Below are positions 10,301-21,500 of a stretch of 64,000 nt of DNA, piece by piece; position 1 is the first letter of the stretch; each line of letters opens with the position of its first letter. This stretch comes from Darksidea phi (taxonomy: Eukaryota; Ascomycota; Dothideomycetes; Pleosporales; Lentitheciaceae). Below the pieces are notes generated by a model. That model worked only from the letters and a program-made list of their open reading frames with translations, searched no databases and had not been told where the DNA came from. The translations under genes and the position numbers were made by a program. The stretch is taken from positions 96,527 to 160,526 of the forward strand of contig JASJFT010000096.1 of NCBI GenBank assembly GCA_030770425.1, written 5' to 3'.

Positions 10301-12702
10301 CACACTGTGTTAGCCAATGGGGTCACGACTTTAGACCCGACTATAAAGCTCTAGGGGATGTTCTTCGTCAATTTTCTGGAGTTCCAGTAATCGCTCTCAC
10401 AGCCACTGCGACTCAGCTAGTTCGAACCGACGTGATGGCGAACTTGGGCATAAGCGGCTGCCGTATGTTTTCGCAGAGTTTCAATCGCCCGAATTTATCT
10501 TATGAGGTTCGTCCAAAAAGCAAAGGCATCGTTCAAACTATGGCGAACTTGATAAAATCAAGACACTCTGGCAAATCGGGCATCATTTACTGTTTATCTC
10601 GGAAGAGCTGCGAGTCTGTTGCGGAGAAGCTTACGCAAGCGGGTATCCTGGCTTATCATTATCATGCCGGAATGGAGTCAGCCGAAAGATCCGATGTTCA
10701 GAGAAAGTGGCAGAGCAACGAGTATCACGTCATTGTCGCGACGATTGCTTTCGGCATGGGCATTGATAAGGCGGATGTCCGCTTCGTCATTCATCACACC
10801 TTACCGAAAAGCTTAGAGGGCTATTACCAGGAAACAGGTCGCGCGGGTCGTGATGGCAAGCGTTCAGACTGCTACTTGTACTACCAGTACGCCGACTGCA
10901 AGACCTTGAGAAAGATGATCGAAGAAGGGGACGGCAGTAGGGAACAAAAGCAGCGACAACACGACATGCTCCGAAACGTCATCCAGTTCTGCGAGAACAA
11001 AAGCGACTGTCGCAGGGTACAGGTACTCAGCTATTTCAGCGAGCCATTTAAGCGTGAGAACTGCAATGAAACCTGCGACAACTGCTTGTCGGGTGCCACA
11101 TTTGAAGAGAAGGATCTTACGAAGTATGCCGCTGCGGCTATTCGTATGGTGAAGCAAGTAGAACATTCAAATGTTACACTGCACCAGTGCGTCGATGCTT
11201 TCCGGGGTGCAAGCAATGCGAAGCTGAAGAGTGCTGGTCTGGAGGAATTCGGTTTCGGAAAGGATCTAGATAGGGAAAACGTTGAACGCGTCTTCACTCA
11301 CCTGCTCGAAGCTCAGTCGTTACGCGAGGAAAGCAAAGCGAACAATGCTGGTTTCGCCACCAACTACGTCAAGGCAAGTTTCACAGCGCTTACTGTCCAG
11401 AGTCAGCTAACAGACGTCAAGGTTGGTGTTAGAAGCAGTGACTACGAGCGAGGACGAAGACAATTCAAGATGCAGGTTCGAGTGACACCTCGGAAGCCCA
11501 AAGCGAAAGAGCCAAAGAAAGCGACAAAGGTCACGAAAAGCCGTTCAGAGTACCCCTCGACCAATGTCTCTTCCCCTATACGACCCGTCCCGAAAAGGAA
11601 CATCCAGCATTTTAGGTATGGCGGGGAGAACCAAGATGATGAAGACGATTACTACGCCGAGGCGCCCCATCCGACAGGTGGCAAGAACAGGAGAGGTTGC
11701 GAGGACGATGCATTCGTCGTACCTGATGACTCTGAGGACGACCAAGGCTTCGCACCCATTCGCATCGCTAAGCCTTTACGACAAACAAAACCAAAGGCAC
11801 CCGTGGCTCCTATCACTATCGATGAACGGGTATCAGACCTGACTAGTTTTCAGAAGGACGTCCTGAGTGACTTCATGCAAGGCGCGAAGAACCTGATAAA
11901 AGATATTAAGTTCAGAAAAGGCATGCGTCACACACCGTTCTCAGACACTGTTCTTCGCGAAATGTGCCTCGACCTGCCCAATAACGAGGAAGAATTGCTC
12001 GCCATACCTGGCATCAACCCGGAGATGGTACGACTCTTTGGCAAGACCTTTCTCAAGCTTATCAAACAGTCTAAGAAGATCTTCGGGGAGCATGCGCCCA
12101 TACCGAAGAACATGCTTTCTAAGCACCGCCGTGTTGTAGCGGTCGAAGAGGATGACGATGAGGAAGATCAGAGACCTTTAGATCCTAATCATCAGAATGT
12201 AATCGATCTTTGTGAAAGCGAAGAGGAAGCGGAACAAGCCGGGATGGAAACTGAAAGCAATTACTCGATGGAAGAAGATGATGATGGGGATGATGATGAT
12301 GTTCACTTCAGCCACCACTTCAATCAACAAGCCGACCCTCGGGTAGAGCAGTTCAACAACCGCTTCTCACAGATTGAGGCGGAACGGCCAAACCCGCGCA
12401 GTAAGGCCCCCGCTGCACCTAAATCGGCTGCATCCCGAGGAGCGGGTTCTAGAGCTGGTCCTTTCAAAAAGAAAGGGACGTATCGAAAGAAAGGGTCTGG
12501 AAGCTTCGGTAGGGGAGGGTCATATGCGGGAGTATCGAAGAGAGGGGGTAGCAAGGTAGCTGGGTCTTCGAGGAGGTCCGGAAGTCTTGGTGGCGCGAAG
12601 AAGACGACAGGAAGTGGTGCTGGCGTTGGGAGTCGGAGGGGTGGTGCAGGGGGAGGAAGTTCGACGGGTGGCTGGGGGTCGATTTTAGCCATGCCCACTT
12701 GA
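7324..12702 (+). CDS. RecQ family DNA helicase (Sgs1/BLM/QDE-3-like)
   Basis: A single exon encodes 1792 aa when started at [14 protein letters not shown] (7324); the frame stays open up to 7159 but that part looks like leader. This is the large RecQ 3'-5' helicase that dissolves recombination intermediates with topoisomerase III and Rmi1; in Neurospora the relative QDE-3 also works in quelling. About 860 N-terminal residues are disordered, acidic and Ser/Pro-rich. The helicase core starts near residue 860: [17 protein letters not shown] Walker A at about 878, DEAH at 991-994, TATAT, and [11 protein letters not shown] Cys-rich RecQ zinc region follows (about 1223-1255) and an HRDC domain (about 1505-1580). 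The tail is a Gly/Arg/Ser-rich stretch ending [10 protein letters not shown]. It is longer than yeast Sgs1 (1447 aa). It is divergent from the decarboxylase. Confidence 0.95.
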   Translation: MPPKNNLSEQIKWLLHEKPFVPSATAVVAYDPNAPTSSATVSQPSSFQVDPARNDAPEPTTIPTIVSPRPPPTLTATHTVDTHKTSPEQEGVFDMARLRATPGSGRPRLVIAGVSSNDAPPTSLRERATESSTRRDLGNRITPLTKRGEHAQMRDIEAIDLTGDTNEQASPSASRFSKSKKRKSDEFEEDLRQGKSPRPVRSKAIPSSNNVREVFPQIDEIVSVPESPPPPYSITVQNPKVVQVNQSPQKNFYDEDCAFRLPSDNEEQMMADLAPDSSPSTRKRKSLSRVSSESSAPVRKLGKQARRNSPTKGHQDVNVDGRIKPNTLRTPSKRRVCDAVMDSEDEEFDGFDDFEIAAVPTSNATQPAPTTSERPPMKMPNQGSANHGLSQIQLPIRSPSQPTRYHSIPQVAEESLALSCKPQSPRKPRASPEHVQPAPASTLTKCRPVPSPPDLSKEKKDIIRKAVETFLDSEGFRLKTYLDAANSSWVNAKNAFLKHLESGSSTQSAATNEVGRARAVKDALEQLLTLKAKYDELNAKRQELRMKIDDDLDNGAYNAGDGEALNAIFKSLEEAQVQIYFLLGAAGMNKYMHSSVDGNTNGDATGIVVESTQANPVSNQSKQLEVPGSSHVPQTQFVKQTQMCVQQVWTPSRRIRFAEESTVASSVSRLNLSTQEHSDAADITRPSIEIRSHRIPETPHRHQPSVPRPQAHAASEYNVSQSFHTPAEDFGNGFDDDDLDLFSDTMGAPPEPVEINEADFHDGDDFCDDDDDAAFHEISNIENRPPGGAFDWKGDKVASRSAQPSREVLQQTSTNRPQQRDVPPSPKKPQLNNPGMNLPWSRDVKDALLYKFGLRGFRPGQLDAINATLGGEHCFVLMPTGGGKSLCYQLPSVINSGKTRGVTIVVSPLLSLMEDQVAACKDRFNMQAFLINGESTSAEKSCIMEGLKERDPEMFIQVLYVTPEMLSKNQRMIAAFEQLHRRKRLARIVIDEAHCVSQWGHDFRPDYKALGDVLRQFSGVPVIALTATATQLVRTDVMANLGISGCRMFSQSFNRPNLSYEVRPKSKGIVQTMANLIKSRHSGKSGIIYCLSRKSCESVAEKLTQAGILAYHYHAGMESAERSDVQRKWQSNEYHVIVATIAFGMGIDKADVRFVIHHTLPKSLEGYYQETGRAGRDGKRSDCYLYYQYADCKTLRKMIEEGDGSREQKQRQHDMLRNVIQFCENKSDCRRVQVLSYFSEPFKRENCNETCDNCLSGATFEEKDLTKYAAAAIRMVKQVEHSNVTLHQCVDAFRGASNAKLKSAGLEEFGFGKDLDRENVERVFTHLLEAQSLREESKANNAGFATNYVKASFTALTVQSQLTDVKVGVRSSDYERGRRQFKMQVRVTPRKPKAKEPKKATKVTKSRSEYPSTNVSSPIRPVPKRNIQHFRYGGENQDDEDDYYAEAPHPTGGKNRRGCEDDAFVVPDDSEDDQGFAPIRIAKPLRQTKPKAPVAPITIDERVSDLTSFQKDVLSDFMQGAKNLIKDIKFRKGMRHTPFSDTVLREMCLDLPNNEEELLAIPGINPEMVRLFGKTFLKLIKQSKKIFGEHAPIPKNMLSKHRRVVAVEEDDDEEDQRPLDPNHQNVIDLCESEEEAEQAGMETESNYSMEEDDDGDDDDVHFSHHFNQQADPRVEQFNNRFSQIEAERPNPRSKAPAAPKSAASRGAGSRAGPFKKKGTYRKKGSGSFGRGGSYAGVSKRGGSKVAGSSRRSGSLGGAKKTTGSGAGVGSRRGGAGGGSSTGGWGSILAMPT

Positions 12703-13614
12703 CCTCGCTCAACCTACATTTCTACGTATATGGTGTGGGAGCAGAATGTGAAGTGTATGTACGATGGCTATTGGACCATGGAGATGTTTAAACAGGAACT
12801 GGCTGCAACGCATAATACACCTCACGATGGAAACAACGAAAACAACGACATGATTACTACTCAGTCTCATAGTTCCCTTGTTTCTGAACACCGAGACGGG
12901 CCATGTGCCAGCATCCATCGCTAACTGTCTTACCTCTCACCATGGGAGCGACAACATTCCTCTATTTACCTCCAAGGCCGGGAATCACTCCAGTTCTGGA
13001 TCAAAACTTTGTCCTGCGGCTCAACGCGGACAGACTCGGCCCAGGTTCCCTTTTACGGTAAACCGGTTAGCCTAAATAGGGCAGGTAGCGCCGCAGCTAG
13101 GCGAGTTTTGCGGGGAAACTTCGCTAAAATGTCCAAAAGTTGGACTGCCGACGAGGTATCAGATGAATGCTGGGGAGACAGGGGACGCGATGCTGGGAAA
13201 ATGGGGAATAGTGGCTACATGGAGTCAAATTCTTCGGTATGACGTCAGAATGTTGTATCCGACGAACACCTCCAGTACCATTCACTCGCTATTTTCCAAG
13301 TACTTCTGCTTGCAAACTTTGCCATCCGCACCCGGGCATTCCTTCCACAAAATCAGCTGGGAATTCGCGCCGTCAGGCTTGCGCACGCTTGCGGTTGTCA
13401 TCGCACTCGGACATACAACTGGAGCCTTGGTGTGGATAGTCGCCCTCGCGTAACGTTCTTCACCTCAGCAGAGTCTTTTATACAAGTATAAAGCCGTGGA
13501 CAATCACCTTCCCCGGATTATGTTTTGATCCTACAGCTCAATATCTGGGGAAGCGCCACTACTTTGTCTTACCAAGCACCTATTCGAGCTGCGCAATTTG
13601 TGGTTTTATTCATC
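12703..13614. other. Intergenic between RecQ and sugar transporter
   Basis: The region holds the RecQ 3' end and presumably the transporter promoter. Several CGG-type triplets occur around 13010-13120 and 13510, which could bind zinc-cluster activators, but I cannot assign a site. No gene-like frame or RNA gene is seen. Confidence 0.45.
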
Positions 13615-15543
13615 ATGGGCATTGACAAAGCTGACGGTACCGACGTCGCGCCTTCGCCATCGCGTCTTCATCAAGAAACCATGGGGATGCAAGATACAGA
13701 CGTAGCATGGACGACCCGGGAGCCCTATGGACCTGCAGGCAAGCATAACCGCTAGACCCCTGGGCAGTACCAGGCAAGTTTATGAGCGCTTTCGCCAGTT
13801 CTACTGGGTCAAGCGTATCTAGACTTACGCCAGCGTACTGTACACTGTAAACACTGACTAACCATCCTCAGGTTTCCAAGGCATCTTCACGAACCACTAT
13901 GTGACAATATGCGCCTTCTTTGCCACTATCGGCGGCCTTCTCTTCGGCTACGACCAGGGTGTCATCTCCGTAACTCTCGTCATGGATCAATTCCTGCACC
14001 GCTTCCCGCGCGTGTCTGAATCGGCGTCGGGCGCGGGGTTTTGGAAGGGACTCATGACCGCTATGTTGGAACTCGGCGCCCTGATCGGTGCATTGTTTGC
14101 CGGTTGGTGTGCGGATAAGTTGAGCAGGAAGTGGTCCATCGTTGTGGCCGTGGTAATATTCACGGTGGGGAGCATCCTGCAGACGGCTGCGGTAGAGTAT
14201 GGTATGCTTACAGTTGGGAGGTTGATTGGGGGTGTAGGGATTGGTATGTAAGTGCATTGGGGATTATGCTGAACTTTCGCAGGAGATAAGATTGACTTTA
14301 ATGAACAGGCTTGCCACCATCACCCCCCTCTACATTTCTGAAATCGCACCCCCCGAAATACGCGGTGCTCTCCTCGTCCTCCAAGAATTCAGCATCGTCT
14401 TAGGAATTGTAATCGCATTCTGGACCACCTATGGCACGCGCTACATTGCTTCAGAATGGTCCTTTCGCCTGCCTTTTCTCCTCCAAATGGTGCCCGGTCT
14501 CATCCTCGGAATAGGAATTGTCCTCCTACCCTTCTCTCCGCGCTGGTTATCGTCTAAGGGGCGCAACAACGAAGCCCTTGAGGTCCTTGCAAAATTGAGG
14601 GGTCTCCCTACGACCGATTCCCGGGTGCACCAGGAATGGTGCGAGATCCGCGCTGAGGTAGCTTTCAAGCAGGAAGTCAGCCGGGAGAGGCATCCGAACT
14701 TGCAGAAACCAACTAGAGGAAACCATGCAAGGCTAGAGGTGCAGTCTTGGCTCGATTGTTTCCGGCACGGATGTTGGAAGAGGACGCTCGTGGGATGCGG
14801 CATCATGTTCTTTCAGCAATTTGTAGGTATCAACGCGCTCATCTACTACTCGCCATCTCTCTTTAAAACGCTCGGCCAGGATTATGAGATGCAACTTCTT
14901 CTCTCGGGAATCATCAACTGCACGCAGCTGCTCGGCGTAGTTACTTCTCTCTGGACGATGGATCGCTTCGGCCGACGCCCGCTTCTTCTGGCCGGTGCAG
15001 GATTAATGTTCATCTCGCATCTCATCATTGCCGTCTTAGTTGGAAAATTCGGCGACCAGTGGAGCAGTTACATCACTGAGGGATGGGTCGCAGTCGCCTT
15101 CCTCTTCTTCTACATGTTTTCATTCGGAGCTACATGGGGTCCTGTACCCTGGGCTATGCCATCGGAGATTTTTCCTTCCTCGCTTCGAGCAAAAGGTGTC
15201 GCGCTCTCGACGTGCTCTAACTGGTTCAACAACTTCATCATTGTAAGCACTTCTTTATTCTATCACCTCTCCATGAAGCCAACATGCTCATATCAAACAG
15301 GGCCTCGTCACACCTCCGCTCGTCCAGAACACAGGCTTTGGCGCCTACACCTTCTTTGCAGTCTTCTGTCTCCTCGCCTTCCTTTTCACCTTCTTCCTCG
15401 TGCCTGAGACTGCAGGGCGTAGCTTGGAGCAGATGGATGAGGTGTTCAAGGATGTTAGTAGTGAGGCGGAGGAGGCGCGTAAGGCGAGGATTGAGGAAGA
15501 GATCAGAGAAGAGACCAGAGATTCGTTTGCGGCGATCGCCTGA
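13615..15543 (+). CDS. MFS sugar transporter
   Basis: Four exons (13615-13738, 13872-14247, 14309-15242, 15301-15543) give 558 aa. It is a major-facilitator sugar porter of the plasma membrane with 12 expected helices. Hallmarks are GGLLFGYDQGVIS in helix 1, GRLIGGVGIGM, PLYISEIAPPEIRGAL after helix 4, FSPRWLSSKGR closing the first half, QQFVGINALIYYSP in helix 7, DRFGRRPLLLAG, and VPETAGRSLEQMDEVF in the C-terminal tail. The first intron must use a GC donor (GCAAGC at 13739) because the frame hits TAG shortly after and no GT fits; joining there restores GPAGFQGIF. The other introns are GTAAGT...CAG and GTAAGC...CAG. The substrate (hexose, disaccharide or quinate-like) cannot be told. It is convergent with the O-methyltransferase. 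Confidence 0.92.
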
Positions 15544-15700
15544 AGAATATGCACAGTGTATGTTCGGTTGGTCTGGTGTAAAGATGTTGAGATGGGTTGT
15601 TCCTGCAATGCATTATATGCATCAATCCGAAATTTCCAATCTAGAGTGAGTGGAGATCGAATACATTTACTATCAAGCTCATATCGAGACGGTATCGACA

Positions 15701-16387
15701 TCAGTGACCCTTTACCAAGGCTAGAATGTAGCCATTGAACACTGGCGTTGGTAACATCGAATGACAAGCCACCGTAGGCATGAGAGTTGCCTTGACCCTT
15801 TCATCCTTGCCAACTTTTGTCAGGATCGACTCGCTTCCCTCCTCTACATTCCCATTCTTGAACATTGAAGCCACCACGTCGTCCAGCAAAACGCACCCAT
15901 TTATCCGCGTTAGTTTCACCGCCCAATCGAACTGCTCCCACTGGTCTTTGAAATCCGCGTCGATAAACACCATATCGAACTGCCTTCCCTCCTCCACCAT
16001 CTTCGGCAACACGTCTAGCGCTGCTCCAAGAATAATTTCCACATCCAAGCCCTGGACGTTCTCTAGTGCCGTGTCTCGATGTTTTGGGTTGATCTCGATA
16101 CTTGTCACTTTGGCGCCAGCTTCCGCAAAACATATCGTCGAATAGCCACCCAGTGTACCAATTTCGAGCACCGATTTGGCTCCCATCAGCTGAGTGAGAA
16201 TAGATAGATGTTGTCCAGACATAGGGAGGACACTGATGGGCGGGAGACCTTTGGCTGTCGAGTTGGCCAGTGCGTGCTCAAGCTTGGGGTTGGGACGGAG
16301 GAAGGCAGATCTAGCTTGGGCATCTAAGCGCGGAGCTAAGCGGAAATTTTCGAAATTGAGGACGGCATCCATGGTTGGTAAAGTCAT
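15701..16387 (-). CDS. Class I SAM-dependent O-methyltransferase
   Basis: One exon encodes 228 aa from MTLPTMDAVLNFENF. The product is a caffeoyl-CoA/catechol-type O-methyltransferase, a small metal-dependent cytosolic enzyme that transfers methyl from S-adenosylmethionine to a vicinal hydroxyl. Seen are SVLEIGTLGGYST (SAM motif I, about residue 70), VTSIEINPKH (acidic ribose-binding Glu), MVFIDADFKDQW (about 140, metal-binding Asp) and LLDDVVASMF. Fungal members are 220-240 aa, so it is full length. The frame is open up to an ATG at 16468, but a TATATATATA at 16489-16497 lies only about 20 bases from that ATG, so I prefer the inner start. The acceptor substrate is unknown; nothing ties it firmly to a biosynthetic cluster. 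Confidence 0.88.
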   Translation of the reverse strand: MTLPTMDAVLNFENFRLAPRLDAQARSAFLRPNPKLEHALANSTAKGLPPISVLPMSGQHLSILTQLMGAKSVLEIGTLGGYSTICFAEAGAKVTSIEINPKHRDTALENVQGLDVEIILGAALDVLPKMVEEGRQFDMVFIDADFKDQWEQFDWAVKLTRINGCVLLDDVVASMFKNGNVEEGSESILTKVGKDERVKATLMPTVACHSMLPTPVFNGYILALVKGH

Positions 16388-16488
16388 GGTGTAGCACGAC
16401 GAAAGTATGTAACGATGTAAACTAGTTTGCTTGTGGAGTGAGTTTGCGGGTAATGGAATACTGGACATTAGCTACCGATGTAAACAGT

Positions 16489-16497
16489 ATATATATA
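16489..16497 (-). promoter_or_regulatory. TATA-like element of the O-methyltransferase
   Basis: An alternating TA run about 100 bases upstream of the preferred methyltransferase start. Its placement argues that transcription begins near 16460 and that translation starts at 16387 rather than 16468. This is inference from position only. Confidence 0.4.
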
Positions 16498-16844
16498 CCT
16501 ATCGCGGCGTTTTCAGAGCCCCGATCGGTGGCACTGCGTGGCCGTCTCCGATCATGTATTCGCCTTGTAACCAATCCATGTTCGCAATATACATATTGCA
16601 GCAAGCTATGACGCTCTCCACCACAGAGGGCAAAATAGCTGTATTTGAACCTAGTAACCTAGGTACAGGGCGGTTAAAAGCGTGTAGAGGTAAGTAGCTA
16701 GGTTTTATACATCGAAGCGTTGAGCTTAACCGATACGGAGCCATGGTTGAATGCGCTATATGCGTTTGACATATGATATTGTGCACGTGATACCGTTACG
16801 CAGATTCTAACTAAGGCCTTCAATGTGGGGCATAGACGGAATCT

Positions 16845-16910
16845 CCGTGGAGTTTTAGCGTAGGATCCCGTGGAGTTTTGGCGTAGGATTCCATGGAGTT
16901 TCCGTGGAAT
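16845..16910. repeat. 23-bp tandem repeat, about 2.7 copies
   Basis: Two copies of a 23-bp unit beginning CCGTGGAGTTTT.GCGTAGGAT (16845-16867 and 16868-16890) are followed by a third, diverged partial copy (16891-16910). The surrounding DNA has no gene. Its role is unknown. Confidence 0.8.
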
Positions 16911-17625
16911 CAAAGAGTACCACACCTCACCTGAAATACTCTCCATGTGTACCAATAATGATATAACAGTAGCTCCAAATTTTCTAATACTCTTCGATAT
17001 AGCTAAATCGTTGGGCGTTGCCCTCGCAGTCATGCCGTGACGTGGGTCAGGCAACGATTGCAACCAACAACCTTCCTCCGTTTCAAGGTATTCAGAATGA
17101 AATACCTTTTTGTGTTACCGTTGTGGGTTATTGCGCGAGATTGACGACGCGATGGCTGCTACTCATTCGATATCCGCGGGCTAGTACTTTAATTTAGCTT
17201 CCGTTCTCCGTGCTATGTACCGTCGACGTAACCCATCATACACCAAATTCTGGTAACTTTTCGCGAGCGGTATCCCTTTTTATATAACCCAAAGAAATAT
17301 TAAGAATGCCCCGCGAGCTCAAGTACGCCGTAGCAAAGTGAACTGGAGGGGAGCATCTGGGAAAGCACCGTCGGGCTGAGCCTTTTGCTCGCCAACATAG
17401 AGGTAGGCCTGCGTCTAAGCACCTCGCCAATCAAATAGCGGCCACAGCTGCGCGTCAGCGCGCCTTAACATACTGGATTGTTCACGTTTTAGCTAACTTT
17501 TTGCTTTAACACGATGTGGGCTAGACCTGCACCACCTATGGCGACACGGCTTCGCAAGGCTCCTAAGCGGAGAGTAGCGACAGGCTCTTCAGTCCGAAGG
17601 TCGACAAGGCTGTATGCACTTAGGG
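16911..17625. other. Gene-poor stretch before the NLR remnant
   Basis: Only short frames are seen. The DNA alternates between AT-rich and normal composition. No RNA gene or complete element is visible. Confidence 0.4.
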
Positions 17626-17997
17626 TGGCCTACTAACTTATTTGTCCACGGCCTTCGCGGCCATCCTCGAGCGACCTGAGAAACAACGCTAGCCGCCAAC
17701 GTCGAGCGTGGTAGCGACGCGGCTAAGAAGACGAAAGGATCCAAGTCCTTGTTCAAGCAACAAGTAGTCAGGTCTCCCCGACAAGTACGAGACAGGCAAA
17801 TGCTTTCTCGTCGCAATCATCCAATGTCTCCTTGGCGGAGCAGTACCTCGCGTCGGACATACCTGGGGCCAGAGCATGGACATATGGGTACAACGCGGAT
17901 GTTACCGGAGGCCTTTTTGCAGGCGAATAATTAGAACAGTATCTCTCAGTATGGGCTGGATCTGGCAGAAAAGCTTGAAAGGGAGCTCGAGAACGGA
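17626..17997 (+). pseudogene. Decayed N-terminal alpha/beta-hydrolase domain of an NLR-type protein
   Basis: Pieces in different frames match the serine-hydrolase-like domain that opens many fungal NACHT/ankyrin NLR proteins. Piece one (17626 on) reads WPTNLFVHGLRGHPRAT and then hits TGA at 17677-17679 where the family has Trp (WETT). Piece two, in another frame from about 17829, reads EQYLASDIPGARAWTYGYNA then DVTGGLF. One extra base shifts the frame, and piece three reads QANN, TAG at 17932-17934 in place of the usual Lys, then NSISQYGLDLAEKLERELEN. The downstream part, with the catalytic-Ser motif, is not found, so the fragment is truncated as well as broken. The match rests on remembered family motifs. 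Confidence 0.72.
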
Positions 17998-18552
17998 GTA
18001 GGACATGTCACAGCCTGCTAACTCGGCGCAACTAATCGCATTCTTGCTGCGTGGTCGTCAACGCCGGGATTAGTTGCCAATTCATCAATTAATCGGGCCT
18101 CTCGTGTCAATCAATCAAGCACAAACATCAATTTTTGTCAATCAATGTCCTCCGCTCGCTCATCGACCACGCCGGCCGTTCAGTGTTATAGCAGGCGCGA
18201 TAGGCTGCTGGAACGTCCGATTCCCACAGATATCTTTGGAATCTAGTTTGACTCGACCATTGAATAATTTGGAAGCGCCAAGACAGACGCTAGACGCTCC
18301 ATACATTCTGTTAGTGGTACTCAGTAGCATCGTCAGGGCACCCGCCTTTCACGGTCACGTCCGACCTGGCTGCTTGGCGCACTCCTCACAGAACTAGACT
18401 CTTCAGCTCCTCTTGGAGACTCGTCGGGGGCCCTTTCAGGGCCTATAATAATATCAGCCATTCCACCTTCAGCGGGATTAATCTGCAGAGTAGAGCGATG
18501 AACAGAAATGCAGAGGCCGAACTCGACCACCACCATCCACGAGGTGGTAAAC
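17998..18552. other. Intergenic, downstream of the C2H2/Zn2Cys6 gene
   Basis: This 555-bp stretch separates the NLR remnant from the 3' end of the C2H2/Zn2Cys6 gene and probably includes that gene's 3' UTR. No gene-like frame was recognised. Confidence 0.4.
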
Positions 18553-21500
18553 TTAATACCTCCTACTCTTCCCAAACCCCATCCTAAGCTCTTCTTCCTC
18601 GCTACTGCTCTCATAGTCATCCTCGAAGCCTTGAGCCGCGCCCAAGTTCCTTGTAGCCTGCTGCGCACGACCATGGCTCCTTGGCCTGTCATCAGTTGCC
18701 CGATTGATGACCTCTTCGCCGCGGCGTTGGAGGGTGTGGTGCTGGTTGGCTCGTGGGAGCGCGTCGCGTAAGTCACGATTATCCCATGGGTCGCGCGTAG
18801 TTTCGGGTGGTGAGTGAAAGACCGAGGGTTGTGCGGCGAAGGGATTCTCGTGCTGATGGTAAGTCGGGTGTACGTTACGCGTTGGCGGTAGCGCGAAAGG
18901 GTTGCCGTCTTGGCTAGTGTGCGATGTTCGGGTCGGTGGTAGCGCGAAAGGGTTGCCGTCTTGGCTAGTGTGCGATGTTCGGGTCGGTGGTTGTGCAAAC
19001 GGGTTCTCGTGCTGGGATGCATGTCGGGCGGACGGAGGGCGGGAAGACGAGTTGTAAGACCCGGGTGAGAAGACCGACGGAGCGTTTTGGTACTGTGAGC
19101 TCGGGGGTCTCGTGGAGTGTTGCTGTTGCTGTTGCTGTTGCTGCTGTTGATGCATCTGGTAGAAGCGTGAAGCGAGTGATTGCCTGTATGTATGGGGATT
19201 CTGGCCAGCCGGAACGCCATGGGACTGAATTTGCAGATTGGCTCTTTGCAGGGCAGCTTGCTGCATTTGCTTCTGGTTTCCGGGTGACATGCCCCGGATT
19301 ATATCCGGACCTCGACTATAGGGAGCAAGCGTATACGCCGGAGGTACTGGCACAGCATATGGCGGGTGAACCTGGTCATTGTAGCCTTCGCAGTCCACTC
19401 CGTCACGAAGACATGCATCGCCTAAGCAGAAAGTCAGCATTGCTAGCTTCGATATACAATGGGCGATGATCACCGACATGTTGGTTGAGACCGATCACAC
19501 CCCTGCTTCCGCTTTAGGCATGTTTTACAACCACCTGTACTTTCCATCGACGTCGGATTAATGGCAGACCTTGCAACAATAAATTCTTCTTCGGAGCTGG
19601 CCTCGAGAACGTCTTCAACATGAGCCTGGTGAGATCGTGGGTAGATAGGTATCGGGCCTTCTATTGGTTCGTAGGATGTAGTGGTGGAGGCTTGGGAGTT
19701 AGCATCGCTTTCCTGAAACATCCCACCAGAAGCAGGTAGGCTATCATTGTCGCTCGCCCATGTACTTGGCTGAGAGTTAGGTGCGGCGGCGAGCGGGAAT
19801 TGATCGACAGGCTCAGTGCCGCTGTCGTCTCCCCACTCATTCGAATGCTGCTGCGAGGCCGCCTTCTTTGCGTCGATGCGTTCCTGCAATTTAGGCGAAT
19901 CCTCCCTAGTATAGAGAATCCTGCTATTCATATCCAATTCATGTGCTTCTTTGCTTTCACGCTCCTGATTTGGCAGGTCAATCACTGGAGCAGACAGCTC
20001 GTCAAATTCGGCGGAATCGCTAATGTCCGAAAGCTCTTCATCTTGCCATTTGCCCTCATCTGCTGGAGGTCCACTCTCATCTGGAGCATCGTCCTCTGTG
20101 GCGTCCAGATTTGGAGGAAGAGCAAAGAGAGCAAGCTGCTCCTGGTGACGGCCAAGGTGTTTCTGTAGGGCATGCAGCGTCATCCGCTCAGCGCACAATG
20201 GACATTGTGCATAATCGGATAAGTTTGCGCTCTTCGAAGACGTCTTTTTGAGTGCCGCCAACAATTCGGAGTCGGCCAGGTCAGGATGATGCGTTCCTAC
20301 ATGAACGGTGAAGCTTCTCTCCGATTGGAAGATTGCCCCACATTCGTCTACGCACTGCCAGGAAGTTCTGTGTGCTTCCAGCTCGTGCTTGAACCTTAAG
20401 GTTGGGGTGCATCATCAGCGAAGCCTTTCGAAGCGAGAGAAGGGAGTTGGAATACTAAAAGATAGAGCACTCTCTTAAAGCTGTAGTTGCTGAAGGTCGG
20501 CCTTGGGGCACTTTGGTTCGCGTTTATTTCGAAGGGAATATCAACTTTGTAAACTAGATTCTACTCACCAAGCGCTTCTTGAGTCATAAAGGCGGTCTGC
20601 CGTTGTGCAGTTCTCAAATGTACAACTATAAGGGTGCAGGTCGCGATAGACGTGTTGCCTGAAACTTTTAGCGATGCGCAGATTGATTGATTCGATGGAC
20701 TCACTTCCACGCAGCTGTTGAATGTATAGATACAATCATAAAGCAGAGTGGGCATTCAAAATGCTCCTTCTTTCGAGCCTCTTTGGGCAATGGCGGGACC
20801 CGTATCGTCGCATTTTCCGATGGTGCGTACGATGTTTGGGAAAGCGCTTCGTCATCAAGCACATCATGATCTGTCGCTGTGCCCTTCGACACTTCAGTAC
20901 TGTTGATAGTATGCTCTGTCTTCGGCTGCTCGAATCCAATCTTCTCAACGTCCTTCATGAGCTTTTGGTGGTGCTGTTCGCGGTAATTCAGATATTGTCG
21001 TCGTCCTGATATAGCTCGACCTAGCCTCTTAGCTAGAAAGGAGGGGTTTATGGAGAATTTCGCTTTTACATGATCTATGTCATGTTTTTCATGGAACGAC
21101 TTGTCCACCGTTATGGTACTACGAGACTGGTTGTTCGGCGCAGGATCTCTAATGGCCATAGATAGCCGAAATAGACAGGTGACGGCGTTCTTGATATTGG
21201 CGAAAATCTGCTTCAGTTCCGTATTGCCCTGGAGACCATGGTCTCGAGCGATGCTGGAGACCTCAACATCGGATTCCGAATCTGTGTCAGAATCCGAAAA
21301 CTCATCCCAAGGCGTTCTTTCACCATTCACAATTGCCAAAGCTTGACGTATAATTAACCATTATCTCTTTTCAATACACTATACATATCAGACTTACAAT
21401 CCTGGAGAAATCCTTGTATTGCTACCAGTAGGTTGAGAGCCTCCGTTCTGAGGTGAGCTGCATCGCGAAGGCGATACTCGAGTGATCGCCGGCCCTTTCG

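Noticed and set aside
13615..16387. A secondary-metabolite cluster formed by transporter and methyltransferase
   Set aside because: No core synthase (PKS, NRPS, terpene cyclase) is present in the window; two neighbouring accessory-type genes are not enough.
18333..19220. A 295-codon minus-strand frame rich in Arg/His/Thr
   Set aside because: It is an alternative frame of the last exon of the zinc-finger gene and repeats with its duplications; the exon frame with NPFA repeats is supported by splicing and the zinc cluster.
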